From Bacillus_BD sp963787345 (GTDB lineage: Bacteria; Bacillota; Bacilli; Bacillales; Cytobacillaceae): DNA of 64,000 bases. The stretch is taken from contig CAWBCW010000011.1 of assembly GCA_963787345.1 (NCBI GenBank), forward strand, positions 124,001-188,000, read 5' to 3'. The notes beneath the pieces are model-generated. The model made no database searches. It was not told the origin of the DNA and saw only the letters and a program-made list of their open reading frames with translations. This document shows positions 1-8,969 of this stretch, in pieces (the stretch's first letter is position 1; each line of letters begins with the position of its first letter). The position numbers were made by a program, and so were the translations under genes.

Positions 1-1875
1 GATGTATCGGAAGAAGCAAAAGGCCCAGCGAAAAAGATAGCGCAAAATGAAGCGGGTGAATGGACAAAAGCAGCAATCGGTTTTACTCGCGGCCAAGGGA
101 TGACGGTAGATGACATTTATTTTAAGGAAATAAGCGGTGTTGAATATGTGCATGTGAAAAAGTTTATCCAAGGTAAGCCGACAGTAGAGTTACTTCCGGA
201 ATTAAGTGACATCATTACAAGTCTTCATTTTCCTAAAAACATGCGTTGGGCTGACTATGACTTAAGATACATTCGTCCAATTAAATGGCTAGTTGCTTTA
301 TATGGCGGAGAAGTCATTCCATTTTCAATTGCAGATGTAAATACATCGGATTGGAGTATGGGACATCGTTTTCTCGGCGGTAAAATCGAGATAACCAATT
401 CCGCAAACTATGAAAAGCAGATGTTTGATCAATACGTAATTGTTGACCCGATAAAGCGGAAGAATATGATTCTAGAGCAATTGAAACAAGTAGAAGAGTC
501 AAAAGGATGGGACATCCCTGTTGATGAAGATTTATTAGAGGAAGTGAATAATTTACTTGAATACCCAACCGTTCTTTACGGAGGGTTTGAAGAGGAATTT
601 TTAGAGTTGCCAGAGGAAGTATTAATTACTTCAATGAAGGAACACCAACGCTATTTTCCGGTGAAATCAAAAGATGGTACATTACTTCCGCAATTTGTAA
701 CTGTGAGAAATGGCGGATCTGATCATTTAGAAAATGTCGCAAGAGGAAATGAAAAGGTATTAAGAGCAAGACTTTCTGATGCGGACTTTTTCTATCGTGA
801 AGATCAAAGAACAGATATTGATCATTACTTAAATAAACTAAAGCAAATAGTGTATCATGAAGAAATTGGTACATTAGCGCAAAAGATAGATCGAGTACGC
901 CGGTTAACGAATATTCTTACAGAGAAATTAGCTTTTTCTGCCGGAGATAAACAAGATGCTGATCGAGCAGCACAAATTTGTAAATTTGATTTAGTTACGA
1001 ATATGGTCAATGAGTTTCCTGAATTACAAGGAACGATGGGTGAAAAGTATGCGCGTCAAAAAGGGGAAAGTGAAGCGGTAGCTGCAGCCATTAACGAACA
1101 CTATATGCCGCGAAATGCAGATGACGTGACACCTGCTTCAGATGTTGGAGCGGTTCTAGCCCTTGCGGAAAAACTGGATACGATCTCTTCCTTTTTTGCG
1201 ATTGGTATGATTCCAAGTGGCTCACAGGATCCATATGCCTTAAGACGTCAAGCCTTAGGAGTTGTGCAAATACTTCTGCATAAAGACTGGGAAATTAATT
1301 TTGAGAACTTCATTCAAGCTTCTTTATCCCTACTTCAAGAGGATGGAAAATTAAAGCAAAGCATCGAAACGGTTACTGATGAACTGGTTGCTTTCTTTAA
1401 ATTACGCGTCAAGCATTTACTGCAAGAAGAGGGGATTCGCTACGATTTAATTGATGCTGTCCTTGGAAATGATTTAGGAGATATTCATGCTTTATTTTTC
1501 CGGGCAAAAGTATTAGAGGCGAATAAAAATGAAGCTGATTTCAAAGAAAATATTGAGGCTTTAAGTCGGATATTAAATATCTCTAATAAATCTGAAAATC
1601 CAGGGGAAGTTAACGTAAGTCTATTTGAGAATGAATATGAGCAGCTTCTCTATGATAAATATTTATCTTTACAGCAACAACTAAGTCAACATGTGAGTGA
1701 AGATAGTTATTTTGATTTGCTTGTCTCAATGAAGCCAGAAATCAATGAATACTTTGATCACATAATGGTTATGGCTGATGATCCTGTGCTCAAACAAAAT
1801 CGCCTAAGTATGATGGTACTAATCGCAAATTTAATTAAAAAGTTTGCCAATGTAAATGATATCGTTGTGAAATAA
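1..1875 (+). CDS. glyS: glycyl-tRNA synthetase beta subunit (5' partial)
   Basis: Beta subunit of the alpha2-beta2 glycyl-tRNA synthetase, which charges tRNA-Gly in the cytoplasm. The frame is open from base 1, so the N-terminus lies outside the window; 624 codons are seen against roughly 690 in the family. Family landmarks are MRWADYDLRYIRPIKWL, SMKEHQRYFPV, FPELQGTMGEKYARQ and GSQDPYALRRQALG; the C-terminal part corresponds to the anticodon-binding region. An internal ATG at 100 is not the real start because the upstream codons still read as GlyS sequence. It is followed by ccpN on the same strand, as in B. subtilis. The identification is firm. Confidence 0.97.
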   Translation, partial: DVSEEAKGPAKKIAQNEAGEWTKAAIGFTRGQGMTVDDIYFKEISGVEYVHVKKFIQGKPTVELLPELSDIITSLHFPKNMRWADYDLRYIRPIKWLVALYGGEVIPFSIADVNTSDWSMGHRFLGGKIEITNSANYEKQMFDQYVIVDPIKRKNMILEQLKQVEESKGWDIPVDEDLLEEVNNLLEYPTVLYGGFEEEFLELPEEVLITSMKEHQRYFPVKSKDGTLLPQFVTVRNGGSDHLENVARGNEKVLRARLSDADFFYREDQRTDIDHYLNKLKQIVYHEEIGTLAQKIDRVRRLTNILTEKLAFSAGDKQDADRAAQICKFDLVTNMVNEFPELQGTMGEKYARQKGESEAVAAAINEHYMPRNADDVTPASDVGAVLALAEKLDTISSFFAIGMIPSGSQDPYALRRQALGVVQILLHKDWEINFENFIQASLSLLQEDGKLKQSIETVTDELVAFFKLRVKHLLQEEGIRYDLIDAVLGNDLGDIHALFFRAKVLEANKNEADFKENIEALSRILNISNKSENPGEVNVSLFENEYEQLLYDKYLSLQQQLSQHVSEDSYFDLLVSMKPEINEYFDHIMVMADDPVLKQNRLSMMVLIANLIKKFANVNDIVVK

Positions 1876-1994
1876 AATAGATGAAAATTTTGCCTATCGA
1901 GTTAAGGTGATAATCTGTTCCACCTTATAAGTGCCCAGAATGTTTTCTAATGATGGATTATGATAGTTAATCTTTTCATTTCTCGAAAATAGTA

Positions 1995-2000
1995 TATAAT
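1995..2000 (+). promoter_or_regulatory. candidate -10 element for ccpN
   Basis: A perfect TATAAT lies about 50 bases before the ccpN start in the AT-rich glyS-ccpN gap. The best -35 match (TTTTCA, 1973-1978, 16-base spacing) is weak. The call rests on the -10 alone. Confidence 0.35.
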
Positions 2001-2048
2001 AATTTATGTAATAGTATAACATTATTAGTGTTTAACTGGGCATGATAG

Positions 2049-2693
2049 GTGGTGTTTATAATAGAACTGAGTAAGCGGCAAGAACAGATATTAGAAATTG
2101 TAAAAGAAAATGGTCCTATTACTGGTGAACATATTGCTGATCGTCTTCATCTAACAAGAGCAACACTTAGACCGGATTTAGCTATTTTAACGATGGCAGG
2201 TTTTTTGGATGCCAGGCCGAGAGTAGGTTATTTTTATACAGGAAAAACGAGCGTACAACTTCTTACAGATAATTTGCAGAAGTTGTATGTAAAGGATTAT
2301 CAATCGATTCCAGTAGTCGTGAATGAAAATGTTTCGGTATATGATGCGATCGTTACGATGTTCTTAGAGGACGTAGGTACGTTATTTGTGGTCGATAGCG
2401 GTTCCCTGCTCGTTGGGGTCTTATCGAGAAAAGATTTGTTAAGAGCAAGTATCGGGAATCAAGAATTAACTTCGTTACCAGTTAATATCATTATGACAAG
2501 AATGCCAAATATCACAATGTGTTCCCGTAATGATCTGTTAATTGATGTTGCTAAGAAGTTAATTGAAAAACAGATTGATGCGATTCCTGTCGTAAAGGAA
2601 ATCGAGTCGGAGAATGATGGTTATCAGGTCATAGGTCGAATAACGAAGACGAATATTACAAAAGCATTAGTCACCTTAGCAGAGGATAATTAA
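2049..2693 (+). CDS. ccpN: CcpN-type transcriptional repressor (HTH plus CBS pair)
   Basis: Regulator of the CcpN (YqzB) family, which in B. subtilis represses the gluconeogenic genes gapB and pckA during growth on glycolytic substrates. The N-terminal 60 residues form a winged HTH (GEHIADRLHLTRATLRPDL) and the rest is two CBS domains (about residues 75-210), which bind adenine nucleotides in the family. The length of 214 residues is normal. Two GTG codons, 2049 and 2052, are possible starts; 2052 would give the family-like beginning of five residues before LSKRQ. The gene precedes ppsR, the order seen in B. subtilis, and both proteins act on pyruvate/PEP metabolism. Confidence 0.93.
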   Translation: MVFIIELSKRQEQILEIVKENGPITGEHIADRLHLTRATLRPDLAILTMAGFLDARPRVGYFYTGKTSVQLLTDNLQKLYVKDYQSIPVVVNENVSVYDAIVTMFLEDVGTLFVVDSGSLLVGVLSRKDLLRASIGNQELTSLPVNIIMTRMPNITMCSRNDLLIDVAKKLIEKQIDAIPVVKEIESENDGYQVIGRITKTNITKALVTLAEDN

Positions 2694-2729
2694 TCGATTG
2701 GGTCGTTGTGAAAAGGGGATGTTAAATGG

Positions 2730-3551
2730 ATGAGAAACATGCCGATCATCTATATTGTTTCTGACTCATTAGGAGAAACGGCAGAACTCGTCACAAAAGC
2801 GGCGATAAGCCAATTTAATCAATTAGATCAATTTTTGATCAAACGGTTTCCGTTTGTTGAAGACTTATCAAATGTCGACGAGGTTATTTATCTAACAAAA
2901 CAAGATCAAGGTATGATCGTTTATACACTTGTAAGACCGGAAATACGTGAATATTTAAAAGATGCAGCTCAAAGTGCAGGAATTGCCGCATACGATGTTA
3001 TCGGTCCATTGATTAATCATATTCAAGCCATTTCAGGAAAACAGCCGCTACATGAACCAGGACTTATCCATAAATTAGATGAAGAATATTTTAAAAAAGT
3101 GGATGCGATTGAATTTGCAGTTAAATATGATGATGGGCGAGATCCTCGAGGGGTTCTTAAAGCGGATCTTGTTCTCATCGGTGTTTCTAGAACTTCGAAA
3201 ACACCACTCTCGCAATATTTGGCGCACAGAAGGGTTAAAGTTGCGAATGTGCCAATTGTTCCTGAAGTTGATCCTCCAGAGGAGTTATTTTCAATCGATC
3301 CAGAGAAGTGTATTGGATTGAAAATCAGTCCAGAAAAGCTAATTGGAATTAGAACGGAACGCTTACGCTCAATGGGTTTAAGTGATAGTGCCAATTATGC
3401 CAAGTTAGAGAGGATTAAAGAAGAGCTAGTATTTTTTGAAAAAGTGGTACAGAGAATTGGGTGCCCTGTTATTGATGTAACAAATAAAGCCGTTGAGGAA
3501 ACAGCGAATATCATTTACAGCATGGTTCAAAAGAATACTGGAATGAAATAG
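2730..3551 (+). CDS. ppsR: pyruvate, phosphate dikinase / PEP synthase regulatory protein
   Basis: Member of the DUF299/PpsR family (YqfL in B. subtilis), bifunctional serine/threonine kinase and phosphorylase that inactivates and reactivates PPDK or PEP synthetase with ADP and phosphate. The P-loop is the family motif GVSRTSKTPLSQYLA near residue 151; the nearby KYDDGRDPRG and VPIVPEVDPPEELF blocks are also conserved. It is 273 residues, the usual size. The ATG at 2730 follows an AAGGGGAT-like site; an ATG at 2739 is an alternative. It lies 36 bases after ccpN and before a strong terminator, so the two are probably cotranscribed. Confidence 0.95.
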   Translation: MRNMPIIYIVSDSLGETAELVTKAAISQFNQLDQFLIKRFPFVEDLSNVDEVIYLTKQDQGMIVYTLVRPEIREYLKDAAQSAGIAAYDVIGPLINHIQAISGKQPLHEPGLIHKLDEEYFKKVDAIEFAVKYDDGRDPRGVLKADLVLIGVSRTSKTPLSQYLAHRRVKVANVPIVPEVDPPEELFSIDPEKCIGLKISPEKLIGIRTERLRSMGLSDSANYAKLERIKEELVFFEKVVQRIGCPVIDVTNKAVEETANIIYSMVQKNTGMK

Positions 3552-3584
3552 CACATAGCAATAAATGTGCTATTTCATTTTTTT
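3548..3584 (+). terminator. intrinsic terminator after ppsR
   Basis: A 9-bp perfect stem, ATAGCACAT with ATGTGCTAT, and an 8-base loop is followed by CATTTTTTT. It overlaps the ppsR stop codon and closes the ccpN-ppsR unit. Confidence 0.85.
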
Positions 3585-4068
3585 ATAAAAGAAAAAACAA
3601 ATGCGATTGTATGTTTGGAGTCGGAATGGTGTAAACTAATTAGTTGAAGCAGGTTATAAAATAGATGCAAAATCTATTTTTTTATACTATAATAAAAAAT
3701 TGTGATAAAAATTTCTCATATTAGGTTTAGAGTTTCATCTCAAGGAATAAACTATTTATTGTGAGATGTCAAGGGGAAATAATTAATTCGACAGAAATTA
3801 AGAAGAAAAGTCATTTTTGAAAGAGGGAATATGTGGAGTGATGTAGAATTATTAGAACATAGAGTAATCTAATGATTGATATTGACGATGATACATGGTC
3901 GGTTAAGAAGCATGTCGAAACAACTAAGAGGTATTTTTGGAGTAAAAAAGAAGAAAGCCCATTTACAAATGAAGACTAATTAAAAAGAGTTTCGAAAAAA
4001 ATGTCTGCATTTGCAGGAATTTAGGTTTTTTTGACGAATACCTCATAGAGTAAATGGAGGTGTTCACT
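3585..4068. other. 484-base gap before dnaG with hairpins and a doubtful short ORF
   Basis: No standard gene is visible here; B. subtilis has yqxD at this place and nothing like it remains. The stretch holds a hairpin with a T-run (AAATAGAT/ATCTATTT, 3659-3683), a 7-bp inverted repeat CATCTCA/TGAGATG with a 19-base loop (about 3736-3768), and a small hairpin CTGCATTTGCAG just before dnaG. A 35-codon frame, 3872-3979, has no convincing ribosome-binding site and I do not call it as a gene. The region may be a long dnaG leader. Confidence 0.5.
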
Positions 4069-5880
4069 TTGTCAGAGCGAATTGCCGACGAAATATTAGA
4101 TCAAATCCGGCAAGCAACCGATATCGTGGATATCATAAGTGAATATGTGCAACTGAAGAAACAGGGACGTAATTATTCAGGTCTTTGTCCATTCCATCAT
4201 GAGAATACCCCGTCATTTTCAGTATCTCCAGATAAACAAGTGTATCATTGCTTTGGGTGCGGTGCCGGTGGCAATGTCTTTTCATTTCTTATGGAAATTG
4301 AAGGACTCCCTTTTCTAGAGGCTGCTGTTAAACTTGCAGATAAAGCAAATGTTGATCTTGGGAATCGCATTCCAACAGGAAGCAAGCCCAAATCGATTCC
4401 TGAGCATATAAAGCAGATGATTGACGCACATAATTTATTGACTAAATTTTATCATCATTTGCTTGTAAACACAAAAGAGGGTCAAAAAGCCTTTGAGTAT
4501 TTACTCCAGAGAGGCTTTTCAAGGGAATCCATCGAAAAGTTTCAAATCGGTTACGCTTTAGATTCATGGGACTTTGATTATAAATTTTTGACCAGTAAAA
4601 AGTTCGAAGCAGAGCTGATGGAAAAAGCAGGACTCATTATTAAGCGTGAAGATGGCAGCTATTTTGACCGTTTTCGAGATCGAATCATGTTTCCAATTTT
4701 TAATCGCCACCATGATACGATCGCTTTTTCAGGAAGAACTTTAGGTTCTGAACAACCTAAATATTTAAATAGCCCTGAAACAGCAATTTTTAATAAAAGT
4801 AGAGTTCTATACAATTACAATTTGGCTAGACCCGCAATGAGGAAACATGAACAGGTTGTTTTATTCGAAGGGTTTGCAGATGTGATTGCTGCTGAGCGTT
4901 CTGGTATCGAGAATGGTGTCGCAACAATGGGTACTTCGTTAACGGAAGAACATCTATCGATTATAAAAAAGGATGTTCAGACAGTAACGATTTGTTACGA
5001 TTCTGATTCTGCTGGAATAGAAGCGGCCTACCGTGCAGGAAGTATGCTTCATAAAGCGAGTTATCAAGTGAAAGTAGCGGTAATGCCAAAGGGAATGGAT
5101 CCTGATGATTATGTAAAGACTTATGGGGAAGAACGCTTCCGAAACGATTGTATTGGCTCCAGTTTAACCTTTATGGGTTTCAAAATGCAATATTACCGTA
5201 AAGGGAAAAATTTGCAGGTTGAAGGAGATCGATTACTTTATATCGAAGAAGTATTAAAAGAAATTAGTTCTCTTGAAAGTGCTGTTGAGAAGGATCTTTA
5301 TTTAAGACAGTTGGCAGAAGAGTTTAATCTCTCGCTTGAGGCTTTAAAGGAGCAGGAAAGACTTCATTCAAAGCAGACTGTTGCTCATCCTGTGCGTAAA
5401 GAAAATAGGGAGACCATGCCGAATCTGGCGATGGTTCAAAAGTATGCGGAAAAAGTAAAACCAGCTTATCAAAACGCTGAAAGACATTTAATTGCCCATA
5501 TGCTACGAAGTGCAGATGTTACGTATAGAGTTCAGGAGATGCTGCAAGGAAACATGCTTAATATTGATGAGCATCAAGCCATCATCACTTATTTATATGG
5601 ATTTTATGAAATGAATCATACACCTGATTTAAATCGTTTTCTTAATTATGTTGAGGATGAGAAACTAAGGCGGATTATTGTTGAAATAGGCATGACGCAA
5701 ATACATGATGATATCACTCATCAAGAATTGATGGACTATATAAACCAGGTGTTGAAATATAAAAAAGAGTTAAAAGTAAAAGGGAAATTAGCAGAACTAA
5801 AAGAAGCTGGCCAACAAAAGGATTTTGAAAAGGCTAAACTTCTTTGGCAGGAAATTCAACAAATTCGTAAATCGATGTAA
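4069..5880 (+). CDS. dnaG: DNA primase
   Basis: DnaG synthesises RNA primers at the replication fork and binds the replicative helicase. In order: a CHC2 zinc domain (C40, H43, C61, C64), the catalytic RNA polymerase core, a TOPRIM fold (LFEGFADV near residue 267 and YDSDSAG near 311), and a C-terminal helicase-interacting region. I chose the TTG at 4069 because GGAGGTG (4056-4062) is ideally placed for it; the in-frame ATG at 4054 would overlap that site. The product is then 603 residues, normal for Bacillus. sigA follows after 32 bases, the classic dnaG-sigA macromolecular synthesis operon. Confidence 0.96.
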   Translation: MSERIADEILDQIRQATDIVDIISEYVQLKKQGRNYSGLCPFHHENTPSFSVSPDKQVYHCFGCGAGGNVFSFLMEIEGLPFLEAAVKLADKANVDLGNRIPTGSKPKSIPEHIKQMIDAHNLLTKFYHHLLVNTKEGQKAFEYLLQRGFSRESIEKFQIGYALDSWDFDYKFLTSKKFEAELMEKAGLIIKREDGSYFDRFRDRIMFPIFNRHHDTIAFSGRTLGSEQPKYLNSPETAIFNKSRVLYNYNLARPAMRKHEQVVLFEGFADVIAAERSGIENGVATMGTSLTEEHLSIIKKDVQTVTICYDSDSAGIEAAYRAGSMLHKASYQVKVAVMPKGMDPDDYVKTYGEERFRNDCIGSSLTFMGFKMQYYRKGKNLQVEGDRLLYIEEVLKEISSLESAVEKDLYLRQLAEEFNLSLEALKEQERLHSKQTVAHPVRKENRETMPNLAMVQKYAEKVKPAYQNAERHLIAHMLRSADVTYRVQEMLQGNMLNIDEHQAIITYLYGFYEMNHTPDLNRFLNYVEDEKLRRIIVEIGMTQIHDDITHQELMDYINQVLKYKKELKVKGKLAELKEAGQQKDFEKAKLLWQEIQQIRKSM

Positions 5881-5912
5881 AGGTTTCTTGATTTTTTGAA
5901 GGAGGGGGACAA

Positions 5913-7037
5913 ATGGCTGAAAAATCGGCTCGTTCAAAAGAGGTTGAATCAGAATTAACCCTGGAGCAGGTAAAAGAGCAGTTAACATTATTAGGAAAAA
6001 AGACAGGCGTCCTTGCTTATGATGATATTGCAGAAAAGTTAGCAACGTTTGAGCTTGACTCTCACCAAATGGATGAATTCTATGAGTACTTAGGTGACCA
6101 AGGTGTTGAATTAGTAGGTGAAGCTGAAGAAGATGATCCACCTGCAAAAGATAAAGAGAAAAATGAAGAAGAATTTGACTTAAATGATTTAAGTGTACCC
6201 CCAGGGGTAAAGATTAATGACCCCGTTCGTATGTACTTAAAAGAAATTGGTCGTGTAAATCTTCTATCAGCAGAAGATGAAGTAAATCTTGCTTTAAGGA
6301 TTGAACAGGGAGATGAAGAAGCAAAAAGACGATTAGCAGAGGCAAACCTTCGCTTAGTCGTAAGTATTGCTAAACGCTATGTTGGCCGTGGAATGCTATT
6401 CTTAGATCTCATCCAAGAAGGAAACATGGGCTTAATTAAGGCAGTAGAGAAGTTCGATCATCGAAAAGGGTTTAAATTTAGTACGTATGCGACTTGGTGG
6501 ATTCGTCAAGCGATCACAAGAGCGATTGCTGACCAAGCGCGAACAATTAGAATTCCTGTCCATATGGTTGAAACGATCAATAAGCTTGTTCGTGTTCAAA
6601 GACAACTACTTCAAGATTTAGGGCGTGAACCGACACCTGAAGAAATTGGAGAAGATATGGATTTAACACCTGAAAAGGTCAGAGAAATTTTAAAAATTGC
6701 TCAAGAACCTGTCTCTTTAGAAACACCAATTGGTGAAGAGGATGACTCTCATCTTGGTGACTTTATCGAGGACCATGAGGCAACTTCACCATCAGAACAT
6801 GCAGCATATGAGTTGTTAAAAGAACAATTAGAAGATGTTCTTGATACACTGACAGATCGAGAAGAAAATGTATTACGTCTTCGATTTGGGCTTGACGATG
6901 GCAGAACACGCACTTTAGAAGAAGTCGGTAAAGTTTTTGGCGTAACTCGTGAACGGATTCGTCAAATTGAAGCAAAAGCCTTAAGAAAATTAAGACACCC
7001 AAGCCGAAGTAAAAGATTAAAAGACTTTTTAGAATAA
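5913..7037 (+). CDS. sigA: housekeeping RNA polymerase sigma factor SigA
   Basis: Primary sigma-70 factor that directs RNA polymerase to TTGACA/TATAAT promoters. The 374 residues contain region 1.1 (1-80), region 1.2 (NDPVRMYLKEIGRV), region 2 with YATWWIRQAITRAIADQ near residue 191, region 3, and the region 4.2 helix-turn-helix VTRERIRQIEAKALRKLR near residue 343. A strong GAAGGAGGGGG site precedes the ATG. Transcribed with dnaG and closed by a long terminator hairpin. Confidence 0.98.
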   Translation: MAEKSARSKEVESELTLEQVKEQLTLLGKKTGVLAYDDIAEKLATFELDSHQMDEFYEYLGDQGVELVGEAEEDDPPAKDKEKNEEEFDLNDLSVPPGVKINDPVRMYLKEIGRVNLLSAEDEVNLALRIEQGDEEAKRRLAEANLRLVVSIAKRYVGRGMLFLDLIQEGNMGLIKAVEKFDHRKGFKFSTYATWWIRQAITRAIADQARTIRIPVHMVETINKLVRVQRQLLQDLGREPTPEEIGEDMDLTPEKVREILKIAQEPVSLETPIGEEDDSHLGDFIEDHEATSPSEHAAYELLKEQLEDVLDTLTDREENVLRLRFGLDDGRTRTLEEVGKVFGVTRERIRQIEAKALRKLRHPSRSKRLKDFLE

Positions 7038-7048
7038 GCGTGAAATGA

Positions 7049-7088
7049 AATAGTTTACTTCTTATTAATAGAAGTGAACTATTTTTTT
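7049..7088 (+). terminator. intrinsic terminator after sigA
   Basis: A 14-bp stem, AATAGTTTACTTCT with AGAAGTGAACTATT (one G.T pair), and a 7-base loop is followed by seven T. It ends the dnaG-sigA operon. Confidence 0.9.
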
Positions 7089-7135
7089 GTTGAAAAAATA
7101 ATCAAGCATAAACGCTAAAATAAGGTTGTGATTTC

Positions 7136-7651
7136 ATGCAAGAAAACCGAAAACAAATCATTATTAATGAAATTCTCTATTGGAAAAAAAATCGATTGCT
7201 TCCAGATCAGTACTGTGATTTCCTTCTAGCTCTGTATACGGAAGGTAAAGGCCTTAATCATCAACCTAGAAAATCTAAATCATGGAAGATAAATGCTCTG
7301 TATTTACTATTTGTTCCAGTTGGGCTATTTTTATTATATTTTACTGAATTATCTCTTACTTTGCAAATCGTCTTTAGTGTATTTTTCATAACAGTGGGGA
7401 TTTTTGTTACTTTTATATTAGCTAAAAAGGACCTGCTATTTCAAGTGCCACTCATTTTAACGGCAATTTTATTGTTATTTAGTTCTGTACAGGTGGCACT
7501 AACCTACACATCCAGCCTAGTTACTTTTTACATAGTAATTGCTATAAACTGTTTGATATGGCTTATTACTGGTTTGAAGTTTAAGCAATTATATTTTTCT
7601 ATATCTGGAATTGCCGGATTATTACTATTGATCATTGCCATATTTCGATAA
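7136..7651 (+). CDS. small multi-pass membrane protein, function unknown
   Basis: 171 residues. The first 50 are soluble and charged (YWKKNRLLPDQYCDFLLALY), resembling the N-terminus of DUF2157-type membrane proteins; the rest is about five hydrophobic segments (residues 55-170) with no catalytic or transport motif that I recognise. The ATG at 7136 has only a weak site (AAGGTTGTG). It stands alone between the sigA terminator and cccA. Function is unknown. Confidence 0.75.
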   Translation: MQENRKQIIINEILYWKKNRLLPDQYCDFLLALYTEGKGLNHQPRKSKSWKINALYLLFVPVGLFLLYFTELSLTLQIVFSVFFITVGIFVTFILAKKDLLFQVPLILTAILLLFSSVQVALTYTSSLVTFYIVIAINCLIWLITGLKFKQLYFSISGIAGLLLLIIAIFR

Positions 7652-7808
7652 ATTGCTTATTTAACTTATTTTGTCTATTTTGTGAATTAAAGGTGACAAA
7701 GATATACGATAATACTTTATATTCTCTTCTTTTTGAAGTACAATAGGAATTGTTTAAATATACTAATTAATTAAAATCTTTCAACTACAATAAGGGAGGG
7801 GTTTTTAC

Positions 7809-8171
7809 TTGAAGAAAGGACCATTACTACCATTTGCGATTATTATGGTTTTAGGAGTCTTGACCATGTTGCTTCTTTCCTTTAAAGGAACAGGCGATTC
7901 TAAAGACTTGGCAGCGGAAATAGAGGGTGGTGGCGAACAAGTAGAACAAGTAGCTGCAAGCCCTGAAGAAATCTATCAAAAATCTTGTATTGCCTGTCAC
8001 GGTGATCAATATCAAGGCACTGGAAGCAACCCAGCTTTAACAGGGGTCGGTGAAAGGTTATCAAAAGATGAAATTGAAGATGTCGTTGTGAATGGTCGAA
8101 ATGGGATGCCAGCAGGTCTAGTTGCTCCAGAACAAGCTGGAGAAATGGCTGAGTGGTTATCAGATTTATAA
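7809..8171 (+). CDS. cccA: cytochrome c550, membrane-anchored
   Basis: Small c-type cytochrome carrying electrons on the outer face of the membrane. An N-terminal transmembrane anchor (residues 8-24) is followed by an acidic, Gly/Glu-rich linker (about 27-50) and a haem domain with the CxxCH site C60-I-A-C63-H64 and the axial methionine M100 in NGMPAG. 120 residues is the size of B. subtilis CccA, which also lies next to sigA. The TTG start at 7809 is set by AGGGAGGGG ten bases upstream. It is monocistronic, with its own terminator. Confidence 0.94.
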   Translation: MKKGPLLPFAIIMVLGVLTMLLLSFKGTGDSKDLAAEIEGGGEQVEQVAASPEEIYQKSCIACHGDQYQGTGSNPALTGVGERLSKDEIEDVVVNGRNGMPAGLVAPEQAGEMAEWLSDL

Positions 8172-8181
8172 GGTTTATGTG

Positions 8182-8212
8182 AAAGTCCTTTGCATCTGCA
8201 AAGGACTTTTCA
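8182..8212 (+). terminator. intrinsic terminator after cccA
   Basis: A 13-bp perfect stem, AAAGTCCTTTGCA with TGCAAAGGACTTT, and a 2-base centre is followed by a short T stretch. Confidence 0.8.
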
Positions 8213-8258
8213 TATACTTAAATAGAAATTAATTATACATAGATGATGTGGTGAAAGA

Positions 8259-8969
8259 ATGAATAGTGAAAAATTATCAAAAAGATTAGAAGCTGTTGCA
8301 AAATATATTCCGACTGGGGATAGACTTGCTGATATCGGCTCAGACCACGCCTACCTGCCGTGCTATATGGTACAGAAAGAGTTGATTCCATTTGCGGTAG
8401 CGGGTGAGGTTGTGAAGGGGCCGTATCTATCTGCCAAAAGTCATGTCGAGGAATTAAAACTATCAGAGAATATAGCGGTAAGATTAGGAGACGGATTGGC
8501 GGTCATACAGCCTGGAGAGGTTGATACGATTACGATTGCGGGGATGGGCGGTTCGCTGATTGCGAGTATACTGGAACAAGGTAAGCCAAAACTAGCAGGG
8601 GTAAAGAGGTTGATTCTTCAACCGAATATTAGTGCAATTTCGATTCGTGAGTGGCTATTAGACAATGGTTGGGGTTTGATAGCAGAGGAAATTTTGGAAG
8701 AGGATGGAAAAATTTATGAAATTCTCGTTGCCGAACAAGGTCATGAGAGAGAGGCCTATCAAAAAAATCTAGAACAAGGACTATTACTTGGCCCCTATTT
8801 ATTGCAAGAAAGAAACGCTGTTTTTCAAAAAAAATGGTTAATGGAAAAAGAGACATGGAAGAAAATCATTGACCAGTTGCAGCGTGCTTCAACTGCAGCA
8901 GAAAACGAGGATAAGAAGCAAGAGCTTTTGAGAAAAATCAAACTTGTAGAGGAGATACTAGGGGAATGA
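8259..8969 (+). CDS. trmK: tRNA (adenine(22)-N1)-methyltransferase
   Basis: TrmK (YqfN) methylates N1 of A22 in tRNAs with S-adenosylmethionine. The SAM-binding Rossmann start is ADIGSDHAYLP (about residues 24-34), followed by the family motif TITIAGMGGSLIASIL near residue 88 and QPN near 118. The C-terminal 70 residues are a coiled, charged helix typical of TrmK. The length, 236 residues, is normal. Its stop overlaps the start of the following yqfO gene (ATGA), so the two are translationally coupled, as in B. subtilis. Confidence 0.94.
   Translation: MNSEKLSKRLEAVAKYIPTGDRLADIGSDHAYLPCYMVQKELIPFAVAGEVVKGPYLSAKSHVEELKLSENIAVRLGDGLAVIQPGEVDTITIAGMGGSLIASILEQGKPKLAGVKRLILQPNISAISIREWLLDNGWGLIAEEILEEDGKIYEILVAEQGHEREAYQKNLEQGLLLGPYLLQERNAVFQKKWLMEKETWKKIIDQLQRASTAAENEDKKQELLRKIKLVEEILGE

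Noticed and set aside
3872..3979. 35-codon ORF in the ppsR-dnaG gap
   Set aside because: There is no ribosome-binding site, no terminator of its own and no family I recognise; it is kept only as a note in the gap description.
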